Assembly (NCBI RefSeq): GCF_003234935.1
Contig: NZ_QKSB01000004.1
Location: 1 to 64,000 of the forward strand
DNA: 64,000 bases
Source: Putridiphycobacter roseus
Lineage (GTDB): Bacteria; Bacteroidota; Bacteroidia; Flavobacteriales_D; Crocinitomicaceae
Direction: 5' to 3'
Shown here: in pieces, positions 1-6,874 of the stretch
Layout: each line of letters starts with the position of its first letter
Numbering within the stretch: position 1 is the stretch's first letter
The notes under the pieces: generated by a model
Database searches by the model: none
What the model was told of the DNA's origin: nothing
What the model saw: only the letters and a program-made list of their open reading frames with translations
Position numbers and translations under genes: made by a program

Positions 1-43
1 ATGTAGAATGTTAAAAAATAGTACATTGTAAAATAAAACAGCA

Positions 44-110
44 TGTAACAATATGTATATTGCATAGCTGCCCTTCGTGCTAGCAACGACAACATACACA
101 AACGTTGTAA
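44..110 (+). other. attC-like integron recombination site 1
   Basis: An attC-shaped element with a 5' box ending in GTAAC at 45-49 and a 3' R'-type box GTTGTAA at 104-110. Its centre holds a GC-rich hairpin (TAGC-TGCCC-TTCG...GCTAGCA). Bases 51-106 are almost identical to the site at 11810-11865. It lies right before the first gene, so the array continues to the left of the window. The cut point would be after G104. Confidence 0.75.
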
Positions 111-266
111 GTAATTCCTCCCTTTGTGGAAAAAACAAATAATTACTTTAAGCTAACGTTTAATTAGCTGAAAAAAAGAAAAAAACACGATTGAAAAACA
201 GAAATGCTAATGGCTGTTTTTCAGAACGATACAAAAACGTTAGTCAGAATAGTCCAGAAATATAAA

Positions 267-746
267 ATGCATTTAAGACTAAATATTTTATTGATAATAT
301 GTGTTACATGCTATTCATGTAATCAGAAACCTAATGCAGTGGAACAGAATATAAGTGAAATACTCCCTGTGGTACTTTCAAAAGAAGTTGTGAAGATTGC
401 AGAGTCTAAAGCTTATATGGGTTCAGCTGTTGGTTATTCGCAAACGGAACCAGAACTCTGGAAAGTTTATAAAGAGCTTAAAAAAAAGGCAAAGATTGAA
501 GAGTTGGTACTGCTTTGTGAACATGTCAGTCCAGTTGTAAGGTGTTATGCTTTTCAAGCTCTTGTTGAAGGTTGTTATAAGGAAACTGGAGAATTAATAG
601 AACTTCATGCAGATGATTCAGCAAAACTAGATATGAGTTTAGGGTGTTTAATTGAAGGAACAACTGTAAATGATTTCTTCCAAAGTATAGTTTCTGAAGA
701 TTCCTATATACTTTCTGGAAATAAAATTACTATAGTAGAGATGTAG
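267..746 (+). CDS. HEAT-like repeat lipoprotein
   Basis: A predicted lipoprotein of 159 aa. ATG at 267 is chosen because it gives a clean lipoprotein signal (MHLRLNILLIIC... lipobox TCYSC, Cys18); the ATG at 204 would add 21 charged residues. The mature part has a helix-rich stretch with a PVVRCYAFQAL motif, as in HEAT-like repeats of small Bacteroidota proteins that sense or bind partners. It is the first gene of a cassette, followed after 60 bp by another lipoprotein. The function is unknown; a periplasmic or outer-membrane scaffold is an inference. Confidence 0.7.
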   Translation: MHLRLNILLIICVTCYSCNQKPNAVEQNISEILPVVLSKEVVKIAESKAYMGSAVGYSQTEPELWKVYKELKKKAKIEELVLLCEHVSPVVRCYAFQALVEGCYKETGELIELHADDSAKLDMSLGCLIEGTTVNDFFQSIVSEDSYILSGNKITIVEM

Positions 747-806
747 AAGGATGGATGATAGACGAACTATATTATTGTATCAAAAATGGACAGAAACAAG
801 TATCTT

Positions 807-1283
807 ATGAAAATTTATATAACTCTAATCGGGTTGCTTTTGTTAGTTTCCTGTGGAGAAAACCAAACCAATATAACTCTAAACGCTGAGAATGCTGGAG
901 GATTAACAACTGATGCGAGCATTACCTTGAAAGGAATTGAAATTGGTAAGGTTAATAAAATTAAAATTACTTCCAAAGGTGTAATTGCTGTTGAGTGTAA
1001 TCTCAATTCGAACACTAAAATACCATCCGACTCGAAATTTACAATAGAGAACACTGATTTACTAGGTACTAAAGGTATTTTTGTTGAATATGGAAAGAGT
1101 TCTGAAATTATAAAAAATGGAGATATACTTAAGCTATTTCCGATTGAAACAAGTTTTTTTGGAGATTCTCTAGGTGCTAAAATCGAGAGTATTATTGAAG
1201 ATTTTACAGGTTTGAAAAAACAAGAAGAAATCTTAATTGAATTACGCAGATTAAATGAAAACCTTGAAAAGACAATAGAATAA
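807..1283 (+). CDS. MCE/MlaD-domain lipoprotein, short form
   Basis: 158 aa with start at 807 (MKIYITLIGLLLLVSC, Cys16), preferred over the ATG at 786 which would place charged residues before the signal. After the lipobox comes one MCE (MlaD-like) beta domain, about residues 23-105: it shows the AGGLTTDASITLKGIEIGKV pattern and the later LLGTKGIFVEYG strand. The tail is a short coiled-coil-like helix (KKQEEILIELRRLNENLEKT). MCE proteins form hexamers in lipid transport between membranes. Most are inner-membrane-anchored and chromosomal with ATPase partners; here it is a lipoprotein alone on a cassette. Lipid transport is inferred from family only. Confidence 0.8.
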   Translation: MKIYITLIGLLLLVSCGENQTNITLNAENAGGLTTDASITLKGIEIGKVNKIKITSKGVIAVECNLNSNTKIPSDSKFTIENTDLLGTKGIFVEYGKSSEIIKNGDILKLFPIETSFFGDSLGAKIESIIEDFTGLKKQEEILIELRRLNENLEKTIE

Positions 1284-1286
1284 AAC

Positions 1287-1359
1287 TACTTACAACAACA
1301 AGCATATTTCATAGCTGTTTCGTACCTTACAGCAACGAAACCACACTCAAACGTCAACT
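1287..1359 (+). other. attC-like integron recombination site 2
   Basis: R'' side TACTTACAAC (1287-1296), R' side GTCAACT beginning at G1353. The core at 1307-1335 (CATAGCTGTTTCGTACCTTA then CAGCAA) folds with GCTGT pairing to ACAGC and is shared with the site at 12848-12920. The R' box deviates from GTTRRRY (second T is C). Confidence 0.75.
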
Positions 1360-1380
1360 ATCGAATGAAGAAGTTTATAT
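1347..1380 (+). repeat. 34-bp exact repeat, copy 1 (cassette head)
   Basis: Bases 1347-1380 are identical to 4499-4532. The repeat spans the end of attC, the R' box and the first bases of a gene (ATGAAGAAGTTTATAT). In copy 2 the ATG starts a real 125-aa gene; here it opens an 11-codon ORF that ends on the start of the hydrolase gene. Confidence 0.95.
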
Positions 1381-1400
1381 CTAAAAAAATATTATTATGA
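1365..1400 (+). CDS. possible 11-residue leader peptide coupled to the hydrolase
   Basis: An ATG at 1365 opens MKKFISKKILL and stops at TGA 1398-1400, overlapping the hydrolase ATG (1397) as ATGA. The first five codons are identical to those of the 125-aa gene at 4517. This arrangement would allow translational coupling from a cassette-supplied start. It may instead be an accidental remnant of recombination; no expression evidence is possible here. Confidence 0.35.
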   Translation: MKKFISKKILL

Positions 1401-2362
1401 AACAACTAGCAGACAAAGAATTACAATCTTCTTTTACTTTATTAAAACTTATGCCAAATTTGGTGAGTAGAACTTGGGGTATACATTTTCTGAACTTCAT
1501 GACTAAATTAGCTTTCAAAGGAAAAAAAGTGAAAGGCATTCAAAACGAAGAACGATTTATCCCAAGTAAAAATGGCGGTCCTGATATTAGAGTAAGAATA
1601 TTCAAACCACTTAATGTAAATGGGAAATTACCTTGTTTAGAATATATTTACGGAGGGGGATATATTATAGGAAGCCCGGAAATGATGCCTAATCTTGATA
1701 TTATTAAGCAATTTATTGAAACCAGACCTTGTGTAGTAATTGCTCCTGCTTATCGAAGAGCTTTGGAAGCTCCATACCCAGCTGCATTTAATGATTGTTA
1801 TGATACGCTGTTATGGGCTAAAGAAAATGCTGATGAACTTGGAATTTATGAGGATAAATTCATGGTAGCCGGACATAGTGCTGGTGGTGGACTTACTGCT
1901 GCTGTTACTCTAAAAGCACGTGACACCCAAGATGTAAATATTGCTTTTCAAATGCCCATTTACCCAATGATTGACGACCGTCAAAACACTGCTTCTGCTA
2001 AAGAAATGGTTGATGTTCCTGCCTGGAATGCCAAATCTAATAAAAAAGGTTGGGATTCCTACTTGAAGGATATTCGCGAAAAAAATGAAGAGGTACCGAC
2101 TTATGCCGCTCCTGCAAGAAATAAGGATTACAAAAACTTTCCACCAACCATAACTTTTGTTGGAGATTTAGAACCCTTCAAAGATGAGACCATCAATTAT
2201 GTTGAGGAATTAAAACATGAGGGTATTGATGTGAAATTCAAAATGTATAAAGGTTGTTTTCATAGCTTTGATGCTTTAGTCCCAAAAGCACAGATTTCAA
2301 AAGATGCTACTAAATTCACTTATGACGCTTATGGTGAATTTTATGATAAATATGTAAAATAA
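1397..2362 (+). CDS. alpha/beta hydrolase of the HSL (acetyl-esterase) family
   Basis: 321 aa, a normal length for hormone-sensitive-lipase-type esterases, with no signal peptide, so cytoplasmic. The nucleophile elbow is GHSAGG with Ser161 and the catalytic His is likely His289 (GCFHSFD). Two positions are unusual. The oxyanion-hole motif HGGG is YGGG (Tyr85-Gly88). The acid motif DPxxDE reads EPFKDE (Glu259 at the usual Asp). Family members hydrolyse short acyl esters; the substrate here is unknown. It is the only sizeable gene of its cassette, and its start codon overlaps the stop of a leader ORF. An inverted repeat at 2372-2392 follows the stop. Confidence 0.85.
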   Translation: MKQLADKELQSSFTLLKLMPNLVSRTWGIHFLNFMTKLAFKGKKVKGIQNEERFIPSKNGGPDIRVRIFKPLNVNGKLPCLEYIYGGGYIIGSPEMMPNLDIIKQFIETRPCVVIAPAYRRALEAPYPAAFNDCYDTLLWAKENADELGIYEDKFMVAGHSAGGGLTAAVTLKARDTQDVNIAFQMPIYPMIDDRQNTASAKEMVDVPAWNAKSNKKGWDSYLKDIREKNEEVPTYAAPARNKDYKNFPPTITFVGDLEPFKDETINYVEELKHEGIDVKFKMYKGCFHSFDALVPKAQISKDATKFTYDAYGEFYDKYVK

Positions 2363-2371
2363 AAAGAGTAA

Positions 2372-2392
2372 TTAACCGTATAAAACGGTTAA
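2372..2392 (+). terminator. possible hairpin after the hydrolase gene
   Basis: Arms TTAACCGT and ACGGTTAA (8 bp, perfect) around a 5-nt loop, 9 bp after the hydrolase stop. There is no strong U-tract after it, so termination is only possible. Confidence 0.4.
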
Positions 2393-2398
2393 AATCAG

Positions 2399-2465
2399 GT
2401 TTAACAAAATAAATAACGACAGCCTTGGTGATTTGCAGTTAGTGTGCTTTACTCGGTTGTTAGGT
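2399..2465 (+). other. attC-like integron recombination site 3
   Basis: R'' GTTTAAC (2399-2405, fits RYYYAAC) and R' GTTAGGT (2459-2465). The 67-bp length is typical of short attC sites. The arms pair weakly (TAACAA near the left end with its complement in GGTTGTTAGG). Confidence 0.6.
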
Positions 2466-2580
2466 GCAAGCGGAAGTTGGTAAAGGAGGTTGAAAAACAC
2501 AGTAACCCATAGTTTTCGGTAGACAATTCCCAAGGCAAATCACAGTATTTTTAAATGCAAAATTATAGCGGTACTAAATG
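2464..2580 (+). repeat. cassette leader module, copy 1
   Basis: About 120 bp resembling 3018-3135 (roughly 80 percent by eye). Shared landmarks are CAGTTTTCGG-like, CAATTCCCAAGGCAAA and AATGCAAAATTATAGCGGTA. A third partial copy with AATGCGAAATTATAGCGGTA lies at 2668-2720. Both full copies start within 10 bp of a cassette boundary. Confidence 0.85.
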
Positions 2581-2581
2581 C

Positions 2582-2677
2582 GGCGGACTGTACCCATGGC
2601 AACCCAAAATTCAGGCGGACTATACCCACGGCAACTCAATTCTCGGGCGGACTGATCCCACGGTGAATCACTGTGTT
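2582..2677 (+). repeat. three 32-bp tandem units
   Basis: Units start at 2582, 2614 and 2646. Each begins GGCGGACT and continues with TACCCAYGGCAA or a variant (third unit GATCCCACGGTGAA). They are far richer in GC than the surroundings. They interrupt the duplicated leader module inside the gene-less cassette. Confidence 0.85.
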
Positions 2678-2836
2678 TTTTAAATGCGAAATTATAGCGG
2701 TACTGTGTGGCGCGGACTTTTGCCCAAGGCGGGAAAAACGCTAAACGCGTAAAATTTGACGTGAATTTTGTGTGAGAAAAAGTGAAGTGGAATAGGGGGT
2801 TGACCACTGTAACCACCGTATTAAAAAATTAAAGCA

Positions 2837-3020
2837 GCACCTAACATAACCTATATTCAATTTGCATTTACCAATTAAAAGTAGTGGTAATTAATAAAAT
2901 AGCGCCAAAACATGGTTTAGATAGTCTAAAATAATTAATTTAGCCTAAACAATGCCTTGGCGGTTACCTAGTTGCTTTTGTGCAAGGTAATGCAAACAGA
3001 AATATAGCCGAGCGTTAGCT
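2837..3020 (+). other. long attC-like site 4
   Basis: R'' GCACCTAAC (2837-2845) and R' GTTAGCT (3014-3020) are about 180 bp apart. The two halves are an imperfect inverted repeat over nearly the whole length: CTAAC, TATATT, TTTGCATT, GCCAA and GGTTTAG on the left have complements in order on the right, and the loop lies near the run TAGTCTAAAATAATTAATTT (2931-2950). The size compares with the longest known attC types. Confidence 0.7.
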
Positions 3021-3135
3021 ACAAGCGCAAGTAGGAAAAAAAGGGTTTAAAAAACCACAATAACCCGCAGTTTTCGGCAGTCAATTCCCAAGGCAAACCA
3101 CAGTATTTTCAAATGCAAAATTATAGCGGTATTTG
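3018..3135 (+). repeat. cassette leader module, copy 2
   Basis: Similar to 2464-2580, again starting just inside a cassette boundary. It ends about 280 bp before the T9SS gene. Function unknown. Confidence 0.85.
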
Positions 3136-3333
3136 TGGCGGTGGACTGCACCCAAAACTCAGAAAAGAAAACAATTTTTTGCGGGGCGAATGACGTTTTG
3201 ACTTGTATTTTGAGAGGAGTGTTGCGGGATAAGAAGTTATTGATATTAAAAATAAATATTTTTTCTATGGTATAATATCATCAATTTTGTAAATGCCATA
3301 CTTCTAATCCAACTTAACCAAAAGATAAATTAT

Positions 3334-3341
3334 TATATTTG
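3334..3341 (+). promoter_or_regulatory. Bacteroidota -7 box for the cassette T9SS gene
   Basis: TATATTTG matches the TAnnTTTG -7 consensus and lies about 70 bp before the ATG at 3413. No clear TTG-type -33 box was seen at the best spacing, so the call is moderate. Confidence 0.4.
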
Positions 3342-3412
3342 CGGTGTCCACAACTTGTGATAACTTGCTGATAGTTATTTTTTTGTTGTGATTTAAGTAT
3401 AATATAATAAAC

Positions 3413-4291
3413 ATGAAAATATTTATCACCTTGACACTTTTAGTAATAAGTAACTTTGGGTTTTCTCAAGTATTAACTATTGATAGTTTAACTCACGTTA
3501 AACCAATTTGTAGAACGTTAAGTTTTCAAACTGGCTTTGGTAGTCTTTCAGTGCATATGTCTGGTGGATCAGCACCTTATATGTATCTGTGGGAGAAATT
3601 GGGAACCACTCAAAGTAATACAAGTCAAACTTGGAGTAGTCTAGAACCCGGTGAGTTCAAAATAACTGTTACCGACAATGTTGGTTCAATGGTTGTTGAT
3701 ACTATTCAATTAGATTCTGTAAATCCTGTTGCAGCTTTTAATGTAGTTTCAACTGGGTTAACTCTTTCCGGCAACAATTTTACTGGAGTACCGCCAGTAT
3801 ATGTTGAGTTTTATAATCAATCGTACAATTTTACGAGTGAAAATCAAGCTGGACTTGACACAATCTTCTTTTGGAAACTCAGTCAGACATCACAAGGATT
3901 TTATAATTTCAGTGTATTTGAAGTTGTAGACACGATTTACGATAATATTGGTAGCTGGGAGGTGAGTATGTGGACAAAAAATGTCAATGATTGTCGTGAT
4001 ACTACATCATCTCTAATCATTTTAGGAACCGCAGGAATTGATGTTATTAATTCAGAAGACTTTCAATTAAGACCTATAGGTAACTCTCAGATCAAAATTA
4101 TTGCTTCCAACAATTCTCAAAATGAAATTATCAGGATATTTAACTTGTCAGGCGTCTTAGTTTACAACGGTCTTTTAAAAAATAGTGAATCTATAATAAA
4201 CCTAAACCTTAGTAAACAATTATATGTTTTTGAAATACTTAATGCAAAAGGGACAGGGTCACTTTCCAAAGGTAAGTTTGTTTTGAGGTAG
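3413..4291 (+). CDS. T9SS-secreted protein with SprB-like repeat
   Basis: 292 aa with a signal peptide (MKIFITLTLLVISNFGFSQ). Residues about 35-105 form one SprB-type repeat (GGSAPYMYLWEK ... LEPGEFKITVTDNVG), followed by a PKD-like stretch (PVAAFNVV ... VEFYNQS). The last 80 residues form a type A sorting domain ending in KGKFVLR. Such proteins cross the outer membrane through T9SS and are often surface-attached. It is the only gene of its cassette, so a mobile cassette is delivering a surface protein that depends on the host secretion system. The ligand or role is unknown. Confidence 0.8.
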   Translation: MKIFITLTLLVISNFGFSQVLTIDSLTHVKPICRTLSFQTGFGSLSVHMSGGSAPYMYLWEKLGTTQSNTSQTWSSLEPGEFKITVTDNVGSMVVDTIQLDSVNPVAAFNVVSTGLTLSGNNFTGVPPVYVEFYNQSYNFTSENQAGLDTIFFWKLSQTSQGFYNFSVFEVVDTIYDNIGSWEVSMWTKNVNDCRDTTSSLIILGTAGIDVINSEDFQLRPIGNSQIKIIASNNSQNEIIRIFNLSGVLVYNGLLKNSESIINLNLSKQLYVFEILNAKGTGSLSKGKFVLR

Positions 4292-4439
4292 TAGCAGTAT
4301 GTGTCGCATACAAAGTAACAGTTCATTGGTTCACATAATTCTTTGTACTGTCAACAAAAAATATTTTATTAATTAAAACGAATGAAGTAATTGGATTGCC
4401 TATTTGGAACGCATTTTATATTATCACTTTTATAAAGCA

Positions 4440-4511
4440 GTAGCTAACAAAAAATAAAATTTACAGCGAAGCTGTTCGGCATAAATACCTAATTTTATTC
4501 AAACGTCAACT
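4440..4511 (+). other. attC-like integron recombination site 5
   Basis: R'' GTAGCTAAC (4440-4448) and R'-like GTCAACT from G4505. The core GCGAAGCTGTTCGGCATAAA differs from sites 1, 2 and 7 but recurs in the degenerate site at 4905-4955. Confidence 0.7.
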
Positions 4512-4532
4512 ATCGAATGAAGAAGTTTATAT
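4499..4532 (+). repeat. 34-bp exact repeat, copy 2 (cassette head)
   Basis: Identical to 1347-1380. Here the repeat covers the attC end plus the first 16 bases of a genuine gene starting at 4517. Confidence 0.95.
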
Positions 4533-4894
4533 TAATACTAATGCTGTTGACAATAGGAACCACTGGGTTTCTAGTCTTAAATAAACAATACGCTTTAACC
4601 GATTATAAAATCCCACTTTTTAGTGTCCCAAATGGACAAGTAAGGGTTGATTTCGTGAATAAATCTAAAGAAAATATTAAGTCCATTTCATTATTTCCTA
4701 ATTCAGAAAAAATTGAAAATATTAAAGTAGGTGAAAGAAGAACCCTCACATTTGAACATCCAAGAGAAGGAACTTATCAATTTAAAGTTAATTTTGATTC
4801 AGGTAATCAGATAATAGCAGGTAACAGGTATATTGAAGGCGGATATTTCGTGACTGAAAACATTTACAATAAGGTAGTCGAAACGGTTTATTAA
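4517..4894 (+). CDS. small exported or membrane-anchored protein, unknown
   Basis: 125 aa. An N-terminal hydrophobic segment (residues 3-21, no Cys lipobox) precedes a soluble domain with alternating strands (GQVRVDFVNKS, ISLFPNS, RTLTFEHPREG, YQFKVNF) that looks like a small beta sandwich. I do not recognise a family. The ATG lies only 12 bp after the attC cut point, so translation starts almost at the cassette edge and transcription must come from upstream. The first 16 bases are shared with the leader of the hydrolase cassette. Confidence 0.65.
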   Translation: MKKFILILMLLTIGTTGFLVLNKQYALTDYKIPLFSVPNGQVRVDFVNKSKENIKSISLFPNSEKIENIKVGERRTLTFEHPREGTYQFKVNFDSGNQIIAGNRYIEGGYFVTENIYNKVVETVY

Positions 4895-4904
4895 ATAATA
4901 ATGA

Positions 4905-4955
4905 ATACAAAACCAACAGCTAAACTGTTCGGCATAAATGCCTAAATTTGTTAAA
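4905..4955 (+). other. degenerate attC-like site 6
   Basis: Shares CTGTTCGGCATAAAT and the following CCTAA..TTT..TT.AAC pattern with site 5, but the outer boxes are decayed (CAACAG at left, CACCAAC at right). The upstream gene would close a cassette here. Confidence 0.45.
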
Positions 4956-4979
4956 CACCAACACCTCAATAAAAAAGAC

Positions 4980-5597
4980 ATGAAAATTAAATGGATCGCC
5001 TTACTATTGCTCACTGTATTAATCTCTTGTTCAACTGACCCAAATAAGCAAATTGACGAGGGCAAAATAACCGACAATACTTACCACAGTAAAGAAATTG
5101 GCTGGACCATGGAAATTCCAAATGGTTGGGAGGTAACACACAAAAGTACACTGGACGAAAGGACAAGTAATGGCCTAGACTTAATAAGTGAGTCAGCAGG
5201 CATTGAAATTGACGCCAGTGAATTAAAGCAACTGTTGAACTTTCAAAAAAATAAATTCAATATTTTCCAATCCACTTCCCAACCCTTTATAGAGGAATAT
5301 GAAGGAGAATGGGCAAGCAATAATGTTTTACTAAAGGAACTCATTTACAATACTTATTTACAAAATGGTATGAAAACAGATTCTTCAGCAACCCAAACGG
5401 TAAGTGTTAATGGACTCGATTTTGTGTTTTATGAATTTGTCATTTATGGCCCTAAAGGGGATGTTATTTTAAACCAAATGATGTACAGCAGACTAATAAA
5501 CGGATTTGACTTTGGCATAAACATCAACTACAACAATGAAGGGGATAAAAAAGAGATGCTGGAGGCGTGGATGAATTCAAAATTTGAAAAATATTAA
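4980..5597 (+). CDS. lipoprotein of unknown function
   Basis: 205 aa from ATG 4980, which gives a standard lipoprotein signal (MKIKWIALLLLTVLISC, Cys17); the earlier ATG at 4938 overlaps the attC-like site. The mature part starts with IGWTMEIPNGWEV, a pattern seen in periplasmic proteins with a PsbP/DUF-like alpha-beta fold, then alternates strands and helices to a C-terminal EMLEAWMNSKFEKY. The function is not recognised. A 50-bp gap separates it from the next gene, so a shared transcript is plausible. Confidence 0.7.
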   Translation: MKIKWIALLLLTVLISCSTDPNKQIDEGKITDNTYHSKEIGWTMEIPNGWEVTHKSTLDERTSNGLDLISESAGIEIDASELKQLLNFQKNKFNIFQSTSQPFIEEYEGEWASNNVLLKELIYNTYLQNGMKTDSSATQTVSVNGLDFVFYEFVIYGPKGDVILNQMMYSRLINGFDFGININYNNEGDKKEMLEAWMNSKFEKY

Positions 5598-5647
5598 CAA
5601 CAGCAGCCGGTAAATCATACAATCGGATTTTATATTTTTTTAAAACC

Positions 5648-6151
5648 ATGGACAAAACAATTAACGTTGCTGACGGTGTCAGTTTTCAATATTTTTATAT
5701 CGGCTTAGTCGCATTCATCATTTCCGTACTTTGTATCCTGTCAGCCGACTATAGGATTCTAGGAATTGTAATGCTCTTGCCTGCCATTTTTATCTTTTTA
5801 TCCATCAAGGGGACTTTGATAGATATTGAAAATAAAAGGATGAAAAATTATTTGAACATTTTAAACTTTAAAATAGGAAAATGGCAAGGACTTGAAAAGT
5901 TTACAAGAATTGAATTGTTGCTCAATAGCCAATCTCAAACCATGAATCACCGCAGTATTTCAAATAATATCAAAGTCCGTTCATTTTTTATTGCTTTGAC
6001 AAACGATCAGAAAGAAAAGGTTGAGTTAAAAGAATTTACCGATTATGAAAAAGCTAAAAAAAGCTTATCTGCGCTAGGTGAAGCCTTGAATTTAGAAATA
6101 GTAGACAGAAAGGAAATAATCAATAACATGAATAAAAGTCGTCAACGATAA
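5648..6151 (+). CDS. two-TM membrane protein, unknown
   Basis: 167 aa. Two hydrophobic segments (about residues 15-31 and 34-53) are followed by a cytoplasmic region with strand-rich sequence (GTLIDIENKRMKNYLNILNF, KIGKWQGLEKFTRIELL), the arrangement of PH-like domain proteins common in Bacteroidota. The C-terminal KSLSALGEALNLEIVD looks like the closing helix of that domain. The PH-like assignment is an inference. The following 143 bp hold no gene. Confidence 0.65.
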   Translation: MDKTINVADGVSFQYFYIGLVAFIISVLCILSADYRILGIVMLLPAIFIFLSIKGTLIDIENKRMKNYLNILNFKIGKWQGLEKFTRIELLLNSQSQTMNHRSISNNIKVRSFFIALTNDQKEKVELKEFTDYEKAKKSLSALGEALNLEIVDRKEIINNMNKSRQR

Positions 6152-6294
6152 GTGCTTCCTTCTCTAGTAAACCAAGGGTATTACCCTTCTTTTCAGCATT
6201 AAAAAACGCTATAAATACAGCATAAAATTTAATAAAGTCAGCGCACTCCATAGGGGTTAACTTGTTTTCAATTGTTAGTGAGTAAACAAACAAT

Positions 6295-6873
6295 ATGCAA
6301 AACAAAATCAACGCAATCCTCTTATTGGTTTTTGCCATTTTAACCCAAGGTACATTGCAGGCACAAAAGTTGAACAACCTCAGCATTGCCCTCACCAACG
6401 AGACCTATTCATTTCCCTTCACCCGTTTTTTACCCCTTCATCCGGGCTTAGAAATAGGGACTACACTTTTTCAAAGCAAAAGCGGAAATTCAACCCATCA
6501 CATAAACGCCTACCTTGGTGGATATCATCACCAGAAAGTGGAGAATGCACTTTACCTCCGCACAGCATACAGTTACCAATACAACATAAAAAATACAATT
6601 GGAATTGATGCTCCAGTTGGCATAGGTTACCAACACACTTTTTATCCCGGTGAAACCTATGTTCAAAATACAGACACAGGTGCATGGGAAAATAAAAAAC
6701 AATGGGGCAAGTCTCATGCCTTGCTCACCTTTGGTTTGGGACTCACCTACCTCAAGGCAAATCGCCTGCAACCTTTTATCCGCTACGAAAGCAATATTGA
6801 CCTGCCTTTGTACAATAGTTATTTAACCACAAGAACATTTTTTAAACTGGGAATGCACATTAAACTGAATTAA
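6295..6873 (+). CDS. outer-membrane beta-barrel-like protein, unknown
   Basis: 192 aa with a signal peptide cleaved after QA (MQNKINAILLLVFAILTQGTLQAQ). The rest alternates short amphipathic strands with aromatic ends (YLRTAYSYQYN, ALLTFGLGLTYL, FIRYESNIDLPLY, FFKLGMHIKLN), as expected for a small eight-stranded outer-membrane barrel. The gene ends 1 bp before the ATG of the beta-lactamase-like gene, so the two are one operon and probably translationally coupled. Confidence 0.7.
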   Translation: MQNKINAILLLVFAILTQGTLQAQKLNNLSIALTNETYSFPFTRFLPLHPGLEIGTTLFQSKSGNSTHHINAYLGGYHHQKVENALYLRTAYSYQYNIKNTIGIDAPVGIGYQHTFYPGETYVQNTDTGAWENKKQWGKSHALLTFGLGLTYLKANRLQPFIRYESNIDLPLYNSYLTTRTFFKLGMHIKLN

Positions 6874-6874
6874 A

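Larger units (their letters stand above)
105..1353 (+). mobile_element. integron cassette carrying two lipoprotein genes
   Basis: The cassette head GTTGTAAGTA (104-113) is the exact reverse complement of TACTTACAAC (1287-1296), the 5' end of the attC that closes it. That 10-nt match is the signature of a circular cassette integrated at R'. It carries a HEAT-like lipoprotein gene and an MCE-domain lipoprotein gene on the + strand, the usual cassette orientation. Confidence 0.75.
1354..2459 (+). mobile_element. integron cassette carrying alpha/beta hydrolase
   Basis: The segment between the recombination points of attC sites 2 and 3. Unlike its neighbours, the head (TCAACT) does not pair with the R'' of its own attC (GTTTAAC at 2399), and the first 27 bp are identical to the head of the cassette at 4506. 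The cassette may therefore be a chimera of one cassette head and another cassette body. Confidence 0.5.
2460..3014 (+). mobile_element. integron cassette without a recognisable gene
   Basis: Head GTTAGGTGC (2459-2467) is the exact reverse complement of GCACCTAAC (2837-2845), so the boundaries are well supported. No + strand gene is visible. The only ORF is an 80-codon one on the minus strand (2574-2816), rich in Phe, Ser and Trp and probably not coding. The inside holds a leader module shared with the next cassette and three 32-bp tandem units. It could be a cassette that lost its gene, or one that acts as RNA or as a promoter. Confidence 0.7.
3015..4505 (+). mobile_element. integron cassette carrying a T9SS-secreted protein
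   Basis: Head GTTAGCTAC (3014-3022) is the exact reverse complement of GTAGCTAAC (4440-4448) at the 5' end of the closing attC. The cassette has a leader of about 400 bp with its own promoter box and one gene for a secreted protein with a sorting domain. Confidence 0.75.

Noticed and set aside
2574..2816. 80-codon minus-strand ORF in the gene-less cassette.
   Set aside because: Composition is unlike the real genes of the window, it runs over the tandem repeats, and cassettes nearly always code on the same strand as the array.
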